A DNA stretch of 64,000 nucleotides from Capsaspora owczarzaki ATCC 30864 (taxonomy: Eukaryota > Opisthokonta > Filasterea). Where the stretch lies: positions 1,618,747-1,682,746 of the forward strand of contig NW_011887292.1 in the NCBI RefSeq assembly GCF_000151315.2, given 5' to 3'. The translations under genes and the position numbers were made by a program. The notes beneath the pieces are model-generated. The model was given only the letters and a program-made list of their open reading frames with translations. It did no database searches and was not told the origin of the DNA. Below, piece after piece: positions 23,601 through 33,427 of this stretch (position 1 is its first letter; each line of letters begins with the position of its first letter).

Positions 23601-24417
23601 TTTTATGCACGAAATTCGCGAGAGCATTCAATCCGTCGCTCTGGGCGAGCGCAATGTCGACGTCGAAAACATTGTGGTCGAAATCAACGGCTCCAAGCAC
23701 GCCTACAACATTGAGGCGCGTGATTTGGCAGGTCTGATTGTGCAGGTTGTGATGGAGGTGCTCTTGGAGGTCAATCCGACCGCGCCTCACACGGCACTCA
23801 AGACCCTGTGCACTCGCAAGAACCCCGTTGTCCTGAGTCTGCTCAAGCGTTACGTGTCCGGCCAACAGGCGGACCAGCTCAGTTCCATCACTGCCATCGC
23901 GGTATGAGGAAATTGTGTTTGTGTTTTGTGTTTTACTTGTTTTTTGTTGTTGGTTTTGGTTTTGGGTTTTTCTGTCTGATTGGTTGAGGGGCGTGTGTAA
24001 TGTTTGGACTGACCGTTTGTTGAACACCACAATACCCACCACACCGCCAATCAGAACGTTCTCGCGGAGCCAGAGGCCGAGGCAGCCCGCGGATCGTTCT
24101 TGAACCTTGTGCACAAGCTGTACGACTTTGATGTCCTTGGCGAGCGAGCCATCCAGACTTGGTTTAAGCAAAATGCAGATGAACCCAACGAAATTCGCGC
24201 CAAGCTCCGAGCATCGGTAAGTGACTGTGGAATGTTTCGTAAAAGGTGCACAAGAAGTACATTTTCGTTTGTTTCTCACTTGCGCTGAGGTCGTGCTTCC
24301 GCGCTTTTGTTTCACCAGCTCCAACGCCTCATTACCTGGCTCGCTGAGGCCGAAGAAGAATCGGATGACGATGACGAGGACGAGGACGATGACGACGATG
24401 ATGAAGACGACGAGTAA
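20664..24417 (+). CDS. EIF2B5: Translation initiation factor eIF2B subunit epsilon
   Basis: Catalytic subunit of the eIF2B guanine-nucleotide exchange factor. Thirteen exons (20664-20897, 21274-21398, 21499-21681, 21799-22057, 22183-22466, 22600-22700, 22816-22961, 23044-23125, 23197-23301, 23399-23491, 23594-23901, 24055-24216, 24319-24417) give 1947 nt and 648 residues. A Gln/Gly-rich start is followed by a nucleotidyltransferase-like domain (LQAVVIGDSFNSRFTPIT, LCNAPLIDYTLEFL, FILVSGDLISN), a left-handed beta-helix (VVIGKGTKVGENSQI, AGVTIENSYIWDNVEIEDGC) and the catalytic W2/HEAT domain with FDVLGERAIQTWFKQ and LQRLITWLAEAEEES. The acidic C-terminus is typical of the AA-box region that binds eIF2 beta and eIF5-type partners. 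Human EIF2B5 has 721 residues. Every junction keeps phase. Confidence 0.96.
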
Positions 24418-24607
24418 AAAGATTGCTTGTTTTTCGGAATATAGTTGGTGTGTGAGTGTGTGTGTTGCCCCCCCCCCTCGGTGAAATGTACAACAAAAAC
24501 AACCGCAGAGTACAACCTGCTGCTTTCGTTCTGTCTTCAGGTTTGATGATTTGCAGTGTCAGTGATTCAGTCAGTCTAACTTACCAGTCGTTTGAAACAC
24601 CCTCGCG

Positions 24608-25595
24608 ATGCAATCTGGCTTTGCCGCCTCGTCGGCATCATCATCGCTCGGCCAGCTTGCCAACCAGAATTCGCTGCTGCAGCACCATCTGTCCTACGTG
24701 CTGACTCGCATGCACGACGAGGCGTCTGCGGTGGATGCAGCCAACGCTGGGCGGACTGTGATTCGGCAGTTTCTGAACGAGGCGACCGTTGATCCGTCGC
24801 GCGGCTACCGAGCACCGCTCTTTCTCGACGCCGCCCACACGGGCCGTCGCGTCGCCAATCCCAACGAGTCTGCCGACGGGCACCACCAGTCCCAGCGCAG
24901 GCATGACAGCGCGCATCGGAAGCACGCCGCCGCCGGACGAGCACCAGCCGCAGCTGTTTCACAGTCTGTCTACTTGCATCGCCAGTACGGCGGCGGCGGC
25001 GGCCAGCAGCGCGGGGTCTCTGAGGAGGAGGACGACCGCGCGTCAGATGACGAGTCGCTGATCGATGGAGATCATCATCACGACCATCAGGACCGCCAAC
25101 AAGATCGAATCAGCGGCAGCAGTCTGCCAAAGACGCCGCGAAATCCCAATCGAGTCAACGGTTTGGAAGCTGGCTTGGCACCCAATTCCAGTTCAGCCAA
25201 ATCTGCTGCAAGACACGCGCACCAGACGCCTGCGACTCTACGAAAGAGTCCAGCTCGAGCATCATCTTCACATGCCTCAGGTCAGACGCCATTGTCGTCG
25301 TCGCGGTCCAAGAGTGCTAGGCTATCGGTTCCTGCCAGCAGCAGGCGCAACGAGACACTACAACCACAACTCGAGGCGATTGCTCAGCAGCAGGAAGTGC
25401 TCAATCAGCTCTGGCAGCAGCTGCAGGGCACGATGGAGGAGCACGACCAGACGGACGAGGAGGACCTGCAACAACAAGATCTGTTCCAACACGACGAAGT
25501 TGAGGACACTTCTGACAACGACGAGCTGCTCGATCTCGAGCAAGAAGAGTTGGACGCGACGTCAAATTCACAGCGCATCTACCCACAACAACAGC

Positions 25596-25636
<41 letters not shown>

Positions 25637-26392
25637 CCCACGCACGCGGCAAATACTTCGCAGGTACTATTGGATCTCGTCGATTCGATCGAAGACCTCA
25701 ATCTCCGCGTCGACAAGTATGCCAGTCGTCAAAACCGAGTCGCCAAGGCTGTCAAACTATTGGCCAACAACAGCAACAGTGCTGCAACCCCAGCGTCTGG
25801 ACTGCGCGCCAGTGCTGCTGCTGTGGCAACAATGCCCCGTGGTGGCAATCCGACAACTCCGCGAGTCCCTCCGTTATTACGCTTCAACCAGCCAGCGTCA
25901 AGCAACACATCCGTTTTGGACACGTCCTTCCAGCCCAATCAGTCAACATCGTCCATGCTGAACTCGCTCCTCAACACATCGCAGTTGCTCAACACGACCG
26001 ACTTGGGACGAGTCGCCTCGTTGCTGCCATTTGCGGACATTGACGTGTATCTGGCTGACTTGTCGACCACGTTTTTGCGACAACGCGTTGAGAGTACCTC
26101 TGCAAACGAGAGTCTGCTTCGGTGGCTGGAGCAGCCTGCCGCGGATGCCCTCGAAGTCCTGAGCAGCAGCGACTCGGCGCTCGGACCCAGCCGGCGCGCA
26201 AAGCTGTTTGCTCAAGTCCAGGTGTATCAAGAGAAGTTGAAAATCGCCGGGCTCTTGCTTCGCCTTACCGGCAACAGTATCACCCACTCCGCTGCCAATG
26301 TGACGGAAGCATGGCTGCGGCAACAGGCGCTCGCTCTCGAAGCATTCTCCACAGAGCTCACGCTTGGTGCCGCTTTGCTCCGCAGTGAATAG
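24608..26392 (+). CDS. Uncharacterised Gln-rich coiled-coil protein
   Basis: Single open frame of 594 residues starting at an ATG just after EIF2B5. I do not recognise the family. The first ~60 residues look structured and helical (LGQLANQNSLLQHHLSYVL, GRTVIRQFLNEA). Residues 60-240 are His/Arg/Ser-rich and probably disordered. Residues 245-330 are rich in Gln, Glu and Asp with coiled-coil character. A polyQ run is encoded at 25586-25636 by CAA/CAG codons. A helix (LLDLVDSIEDLNLRVDKYAS) follows it. The last ~130 residues are again regular helices (FADIDVYLADLSTTFLRQRV, LLRWLEQPAADALEVLSS, ALALEAFSTELTLGAALL) and are the best part for a fold search. There is no signal peptide or membrane span. 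It converges on DDA1 with 130 bp between. Confidence 0.6.
25586..25636 (+). repeat. CAA/CAG repeat encoding polyglutamine
   Basis: About 17 consecutive Gln codons, mostly CAA with occasional CAG, lie in frame in the uncharacterised coiled-coil gene. The run is likely length-variable between strains. Confidence 0.9.
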
Positions 26393-26522
26393 GCTCGCTT
26401 TCCATTTTGAGGTTGAGTTCTGTTCAATGATGATGGGTTTCGGAATTGTACAAAAAAGGTTGTCACAATAATTAAAGCAACAACAACAAAAAAAGATAGA
26501 TGCAAAAACAAAAACCCCGGAT

Positions 26523-27478
26523 TTAATCATCCGAGCTATTGCTGTCGGCTTCATCCGTCTCGACACGGGTTCGCTTAAGGTCTGTGTTCAAGGGCAGGCT
26601 GGCACGACGCTTTGGAGGTCGTTGCACGCGAGCCTTATCGCTGTCGGAAGTCGCGAGAGGAGCGGTGCTGGTTGCATCCATGGGTTCTGCGGCCGCCACG
26701 CCCGACCGTGCATTGAACAGGTTGGGTGCAGTGCTGCCAGACGAGAATCCAGCCGCCATGGATGAAAAGGAAGCACGCTGGAACGGCTCCGGCTGCTGGG
26801 GACTGCCTGGGTTGCTTGAATGCCTCGAGTTTGGCAGCGAATTCGTCTGCATTGCAGCTGAAGCGTTCGCCGCTGGCTGTGTTTCAGATGCATTCGATGG
26901 CTGTTGTGTTGGCCGTGCTCGCTCTCGGGATGGCCCGGCGTTTGCAGAGACCTGCGTCGAATGCAAGGCGGTAAGAATGTCTGTCACCAAAAGTGTTTGT
27001 CCAGCACAACGCAAAAGAGCAACGGCACCCCGTCCCCTTGCCTTTGTGTCATTCTGTTTGATGTATCGCAGCAGTATATGTGTCTTGTCTGTCGTGATGA
27101 CTGTCGAGTCGTCGAAAGCGGGTGAGACTCTCTTGCGCGACAGCACACTCTAGCCACAGCAGTGCCCATGCAAGCATGCAGGCAGGGCAACTCTGAATGA
27201 CACCAGCAATAACAGCAAGAACAGACTGCAGACCTTGGTCCCCTGGTGGGAGGGAGCGGTCGCTCGTGGCAGTGTAGACGGCAGGCCGCGTCGCATGGTG
27301 CGCCTTGTTGCGCGCATTGTAGTCCGAGAAGGCACTCTGATCGAACGATGGCAAGCCTGACAGGAAGTTTGCCTGTGGGTTTAGCGATCAGAGTGAAATG
27401 GCAGCGAGAGCGAGGCATGTGAGTCTGGGGGAGCGAGGGCCAGCCAATTCAACGCAATGGATGGATGGCACTGACCAT
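26523..27478 (-). CDS. DDA1: DET1- and DDB1-associated protein 1 (DDA1) homologue
   Basis: Small adaptor of DDB1-CUL4 ubiquitin ligases. I infer three exons: 27476-27478 (only the ATG is coding), 27234-27372 and 26523-27127, giving 747 nt and 248 residues. The N-terminus after splicing is MANFLSGLPSFDQSAFSDYN (human [20 protein letters not shown]). It continues RPAVYTATSDRSLPPGDQ, then STVITTDKTHILLRYIKQND (human [20 protein letters not shown]). These two blocks cover the whole DDB1-binding region. Human DDA1 is 102 residues. Here a long Ser/Pro/Asn-rich tail follows, ending in a basic and acidic segment (KRTRVETDEADSNSSDD). The stretch between NDTK and VSANAG is flanked by AAG|GCAAGG and GACGCAG|GT, so it could be a GC-AG intron of length divisible by three. 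The exon 2/3 junction is my best choice, not certain. Confidence 0.82.
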
Positions 27479-28583
27479 CGTCGCTCAAATCATCAAAATA
27501 TCAAGCAAAGACTGGTGATTCAACCAAGCTCGAGCCGTCAGAATACATGTACAAGCTAAACTGGATTGTTCAACCAATTAATTCTGGCAAACAAACTGGA
27601 TTGCTCGAGGGTTTTGCTGCACAGTGCGCGACTTGGTTTTGGGATGCAACTGATCAGTTCCTCAGGTCCAGTCAAAATTGGTTTGACTCTGGCCAAGCTA
27701 GAGCTGCACTTGTAAAAAGCTGTGTGCAGACGTCTTTTGCTTTGATGTTTTGTCAATAAAGTGAATCAGCAACTTGATGCAGTACAAAGCAGAAGTGGAT
27801 GTTTCATTCAGGATGCAACAATCATCAACAAAAGCGTGCGTTTCGAATCGAGATCAATTGTGTAAGCCGACGGGCATCGTCGACTAATCACCAAAAAAAC
27901 CTCTCTGACACAGCAACATGAGGTAGTTCATCCAACAACACACAAACCGCCGGGATGGAATGGACGGGGGGTTGAGTCAACCAAACTGCCAAACTGCTGC
28001 GCAAGCCACACGAGCACTGGTGGCATGATGACTCGCATGACCCCGCCTCATCTTATTTCGCCTCTCCGCGTCGCTCCATCAGCCAATCTGCTCCATGAGT
28101 CCATTTGATTGGCCTATGACCCGGCGCTGAAGGAGATTGGCTGGTGGCTCGTGCGATAACAACGTCCGTCATAACAACGTAAACCCGTCGGCGAATATTA
28201 AGTACTGTCGTTTCCCACCCAAATGTTCGCACTGTTTTTTTTTCTCTGGCTGATGCTCCACTCTCCTGTTCGCCCGTTCCTCGTTGAGGTGGCCAGACCC
28301 ACGCAAGCCGCTGCAGGCCTCGTGTCTCTTGGAGCGCATTCACCAACCTTCAAGCCACAATAACACAAACACATTGCGGCTCGGTAAAAAGAAAAGAGAA
28401 AAACAAAATTTCATTTCATAAAAACCGCCAAAAAAACAAAAGCCATCAGTTCTGTTTTTGGTGTTTGTGTTTATTTTGGATGTTGTTTGTTGTTGTTTAT
28501 TTCGTTCTTGTTGATTCCATTGCGCAGTGTAATTTTGGGTTTTTTTTTATTCATCTGTCTGTTACTGATGGTGTGCTTTAGCT

Positions 28584-28615
<32 letters not shown>

Positions 28616-28853
28616 ATCGTGGGTTGAAGTGCGAGACGGGGGGGGGGCGCGTGAGCGAGTGCGGGTTTTTGTAATCGTTTTATTTTTCCTATCAACGGTG
28701 TTGTTGTTGTTTTGTTGTTGTTCACGTTTTTTATTTGCCGCTTGACTCATTCTCCCGCTCTTCTGTGTGTGTGTGTCTCTCTCTCTCTATCTCTCACACA
28801 CTTCCGTTTGGCGCTCGTATCACTGTCTCGTAACCTTCAACAGCTCGAAAGCC
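27479..28853. other. Intergenic region, DDA1/first GtaA-like gene
   Basis: 1375 bp, the longest gap in the window, between divergent genes. Seen here: an AATAAA at about 27756, poly-A and T-rich stretches, a (GT)n run at about 28585-28614, a G-run near 28638, and CT-rich sequence at about 28776-28800 shortly before the downstream ATG. No convincing coding exon, tRNA or snRNA was found. Confidence 0.55.
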
Positions 28854-31800
28854 ATGGTTGTCCACGCCGCGTCGTCGAGCCATTGTCGTGCGCTCGTCGC
28901 TGTATCTGCTTTACTGCTCGCAGTGTGTGTGCCGCTCGCCTCTGCCGCTCTTTCTCCGTACTTCCGCCCGCCAGCCTTTCCCATCGTTGCGAACAACCCG
29001 TACTGGTCCATTTGGTCTTTATCGGATGCTCCTGGCAGGTCGTGGACCGAACACGCGTAAGTTTTGCTCATGGTTGATGCAGCTGTTCTGCCGTGTGGTT
29101 TTTTGTGTTTTGGTTCCTTCTTTTTCTTGATCTTTCTCTTTATCGTTATCTTCCATTATCGTCTTCTTCTTCTTCTTGTTTCCTCCACTTTGTCATCTTA
29201 TTGCTAGTATTGGAGAGCTGCGAACATGCAGGGATGAACAGTTGGCAGAGCCTCTTGCAGTTTACTTGTCCGGATCGGCAATTTTCGAGGCTTGCCATTC
29301 ATATCTGCTTCTCCTCCCCCTAATTCGTCTCCCCGACTCTGCTTTCAATGTACTCCTGTCATTGACCGAGTCAAATCACGTCCTGCACCGTTTGTTTGCA
29401 TGCATCTAGAAACGGCGGCGTTCAAGCAATGACTGGCTACGCCAAAGTCGATAGCACCTACTATCGCTTTCTGGGAGTGCCGTCTGTCGGTGGCACAGGC
29501 ATCATTGTGGATCCCATTTCGACCCAGGTTTGTTTGATTAGCGCCCTTTGAGCTTGCACGATCGGCAAAAGTACCCCGACTTACGGAACGATCTGTTTCA
29601 CTGGCGAATAGATTTTGCCGCTGAGCACCGTTTACACCTTCAAGCTCGGAACGGCCATCCAGATGGTGTTGACTTTCTCAAACCCAGCACAACTCGATGA
29701 CGATACCTTGGTCTCGGTGCCAGTGACGTATGTCACGTTCGCGCTCTCGTCCCTTGATGGCGCATCGCACACTGTCAGTCTCTACATTGATCACTCGGCC
29801 GAGCTTGTTGTAGCGGATCCTGCTACGTCAGTTAATTGGAACGATGTTTCAACCAGCGCCAACACAATTATCCGCATGGGCGCCAATGTACAGTCAGGTC
29901 AGATTTCTGGTCGAGATGCTTCATTGATTCAAAAACGGTATTGCACTCATTCAACGAAATTACAGTTTTAAGCGGCTCCACGAATGACCGTATCAACTGG
30001 GGTAATGCATACATGGCTGCCCCCAAGGAAACTGCCCTCGTAGGCACTGTCAGTTCCGATGCCAACTGCAGAAACGCATTTATCAGTGGTGCTGCTGCAC
30101 CAGCTTTGCAAACTGGTCCTCGAAATGGCAACGATAACTGGCCTGTGTTGTCACTGAGGTGGAACGGCCTGAGTGTGACCTCCACGACAAGTGTCACTAA
30201 ATTTATGACCCTTTCCTATGACAATGTCAACACGATGAACTTTTTCTCCAAGGTTCTCCCTCCGCTCTGGTCGACAAAGATTGGCACGATCCTGACGGTG
30301 ATTGCACAGATGCACACCAACTATGCCACCTACATGAGTGCCATCAACGCCCGCAACACTGCCCTTGTGACTCTGTTCGACAAGCGCGGCTCCAACTCTT
30401 ACACCACCTTGCTGTCGCTCGTGTATCGCCAAGTCACTGCATCGACCGAGCATGCGATCGACACGACCACACAACAGCATTACGTCTTTATGAAAACGTT
30501 CGCCACCAGCTCGACCAATGGTCCGGTCAACGGGCAGGTCAACGCGGTGACCACCATGTTCTTTGCCTCTCCGTTCTACTTGCTGCTGAATCCCTCGCTT
30601 GTGCCAAAGATGCTGCTTCCTGTGCTCAAGTACGCCAACAGCGAGACCTCGTTCCCGTACACGCGTAGCTGGGTAAGTGTTGCTGTTGCAGCTGCAGTTG
30701 TAGTTTGTGTTTCTTGCAGCAGCTTTGCTCAGCTTGGCATGTATGGTTGGTTGCACGATATTCTGCAGGCTCCTTCGCATCTTGGCCAGTGGCCGCTCTG
30801 CACTACCGCGGTTCCCACAACCTACGACATGCCAGTCGAGCACACGGCCAACATGCTGATCATGATCACGGCTGCCGCCCAGCGTGGTGCTCCGCTGACC
30901 TATCTGCAACCGTACTGGCCGCTCCTGACCACCTGGGCAAACTACTTGGTCGCCAGCCTGCCTTTCCCAACGAGCCAGCTCTTTGTGGACTCGTATGGAA
31001 CAGCGTCTGCGAACAACGTCAACCTTGCCATGAAGGGTGCGATAGGAGTTGGCGCGTACAGTCTGCTGCTCAGCCTGACTGGCAACACCACTGCTGCGGC
31101 CCAATACATGAACTCGGCCACAAGCTTTGCCAGCCAGATTCTGGCGCAGTCCTTTTCGACGGACCATTATCTGCGCGAGAAAGGCGCGGTGAGTTTCTCC
31201 TCGTTTTTGCGTTTTCGAGCTGAATGGGGATTCTGTCGTTGTGTTCACTGACGAAGGGGGTTGGTTGCATTGCCATTGCCAGGCTGCAACCACCTGGTCT
31301 CTCAAGTACAATCTGCTGTTCGACCGCGTGCTCAAGCTCGGACTGTTTGCGGATGCCGTCATGACGACGGAACAGACCTTCTACACGCCCAAAATGGGCG
31401 CGTATGGTTTGCCGGTTGACAGCACAACCAGCGCCAACGGTCGTGTTGGCGAGCAGGGCTTTGTTGCGGCAACCGGCACAACTGCTCAGTTTACATCCAT
31501 TTTTGACAAGCTCTTCCTCTATGCCAACACCACCGCGAGTCGTCTACCGCTGGGTGGTAAGTAGTTTGTTACGAATGGGGGGGGGTGCCTGCGGTTTGTA
31601 TATTCACTCACTGTGACTGCAATTTTGGCCCTCAGATTACTATGTTGTTGGATCAGGCGCCAATGTGGACTTCCGAGCAGGCGCCTTTGTCGGTGGCCTC
31701 TACGCTCGCGAGCTTCTCGAGGATGTTCGGGCAGTGGCCTCGACCTCTTCGATTTCTGCTCGCGCAGCCTCGACTGTGTCTGCTGCAACGGCTTCGTCGG

Positions 31801-32933
31801 CGTCGCTTGCATCGTTTTCCTCGGCTTCCATTGCTTCTGCATCGTCAGCTTCTCTCGGTTCTGCCAGCTCGGCCTCGATTGCGTCTGCGTCCATTGCATC
31901 TTCACAATCTGCGTCTATCGCATCTGCCAGCTCAGCTTCTGCCGCCTCCGTCGCATCGTCGGCATCCGCGTCCATTGCATCCGCTAGCTCAGCATCCGAC
32001 GCGTCCTTGGCGACGGCGTCGTCGGAGGCTTGGCAAACTTTTGTCGCGTCCGAGGCCTCTGCAGCGTCCGATGCGTCTGTAGCGTCGTCGGCGTCGGCGA
32101 CTGTTGCATCTGCCAGCTCAGCATCAGATGCATCTGTTGCAACTGCCAGCTCGGCATCTGATGCATCGGTGTCATCGGCCAGCTTGGCATCTGATGCGTC
32201 CGACGCCTCTGTCGCGTCGTCGGTGTCGGCGTCGGTTGCATCGGTCAGCTCGGCATCCGATGCATCCGTTGCCTCTGTCGCATCTGACGCCACTGTCGCG
32301 TCGGACGCCTCGGTTGCGTCGTCGGTGTCGGCATCGGTTGCAACTGTCAGCTCGGCATCCGATGCATCCGACGCCTCTGTCGCGTCCACTGCGTCTGCGT
32401 CTCTTGCAACTGTCAGCTCGGCATCCGGTGCGTCTTTGGCGTCGGCTTCGTCGGCAGCGTGGCAAACCTCCGCAGCGTCCGCGGCGTCCGCAGCGGCAGC
32501 AGCAGGGAGCGACTCAGATTCCACCCCGATCATCATTGGTGTTGTGGTCGGCGTGGTCTGCCTGCTTTTGATTGTCCTGGTGATTGTTCTGGTTCTTCGT
32601 CGCCGTCGTGTTCGGAAGCCCGCAAGCGCGCCAGCATTCGACTCCACGGCTCCATTCTTCCAGGTTCCAAGCTCCATTGTTGCAAATTCTACGTTCGACC
32701 CGTCCTATGACGATCTGCACACCCCGTCAGAGCCAAACTATGACACGCTGCAAAATGTCTCTGGCGCCGAAACCAAATCTGAAGCCGCAGTCGTGTCTGA
32801 GAGTACGTATGACGAGCTGAAAGGCGCCCATTCCGGAGCGCCACAGTCTGAAACCTTGTACTCGGAACTGCGCACGTCGCATCCCCCGCAGGATTCGCCA
32901 ACACAAGAAGACGCGCTGAAAGCGACCGACTGA
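28854..32933 (+). CDS. GtaA-type membrane-anchored ectoenzyme with ITAM-like tail (copy A)
   Basis: Seven exons (28854-29056, 29410-29527, 29612-29897, 29966-30672, 30769-31188, 31283-31556, 31636-32933) give 3306 nt and 1101 residues. Residues 1-32 are a signal peptide (VSALLLAVCVPLASAA). The ectodomain to about 690 matches fungal glutaminase GtaA and its DUF5127/DUF4965/DUF1793 relatives: FPIVANNPYWSIWSLSDAPG, ILPLSTVYTF, TFALSSLDGASHTVSLYID, DDRINWG-like TNDRINWGNAYM, DYDNVN-like YDNVNTMNFF, and the MPVEHTANMLIM block (family MPVEESGNM). A stalk of ~265 residues made of Ala/Ser/Asp/Val repeats follows, then one membrane helix (about 968-990), an RRRR stop-transfer and a 111-residue tail. 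The tail has Y1027DDL, Y1038DTL, Y1061DEL and Y1078SEL. The first two are seven residues apart, as in an ITAM. Glutamine hydrolysis is inferred from the family; signalling is inferred from the motifs. Confidence 0.85.
31741..32510 (+). repeat. Ala/Ser-rich degenerate tandem repeat (stalk of copy A)
   Basis: Imperfect repeats, roughly GC(A/G)TCnGn(C/T)GCn units, code for (A-S-x-A-S) and ASDASVAS-like segments. They form the extracellular stalk between the enzyme domain and the membrane helix. Copy B keeps only the first part, about 36406-36630. Confidence 0.85.
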
Positions 32934-33427
32934 ACGGTTGGACTGTCAATTTAATTGTTTGCATTCCGTGTTGAATTTTTGGCCGATTTCTTCTGCTTGC
33001 TTTTTCTGTTTGCTTCTTTTGTATGGTTTTGCCAAGTTATTTGCATGCTGTTTTCGTGATGACTGGACATTTGCTTTCGCGGCTGCCTTGACGGTCTCTC
33101 GCTACAAGTGCAGACTCCTTTCAGCTTGTTCGTCCAGCTCACGAGGTCCTCAGTCCCACCCTTGAAAATAAAATCCAATATTTCGCCCGTACCGCTACGT
33201 CCAACATTTTGCCCCGCCTTCCCACCCCCCCCCCTGCAAAGCGTTGTATTGTGTGCTTGAGCGTGGACGTTGTGATTTGCAGTATTTTGAGGTTGTTTTG
33301 GCGTATTTTCGATTTTTTTTTACTAATTTACGACCAGTCCTCGACCGTCGGGTCAAACCCGTTTGATTAGTGCTCCGTGAACGAACGTCAACCCTCCTCA
33401 GGAAGAACAGATTCCACTGCGCTGATA
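32934..33427. other. Intergenic region between the two GtaA-like genes
   Basis: 494 bp between tandem paralogues. An AAATAAAA signal near 33168 fits the end of the first transcript. A C-run sits at about 33222-33232 and a T-run near 33314. It shows no clear similarity to the region upstream of the first copy. Confidence 0.5.

Noticed and set aside
27547-27759. A 70-residue plus-strand open frame ending at an AATAAA signal
   Set aside because: It has no homology I recognise, no clear promoter or splice context, and a length expected by chance in a 1.4 kb gap.
30151-31362. A 403-residue minus-strand open frame, with a similar 462-residue one at 34634-36022
   Set aside because: Antisense shadows of the GtaA-like exons, caused by biased codon use. 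Their composition is Arg/His/Gly-rich and no domain is visible.
31700-32677. A 325-residue minus-strand frame made of Asp/Ala/Glu repeats
   Set aside because: Antisense of the Ala/Ser stalk repeat of copy A.
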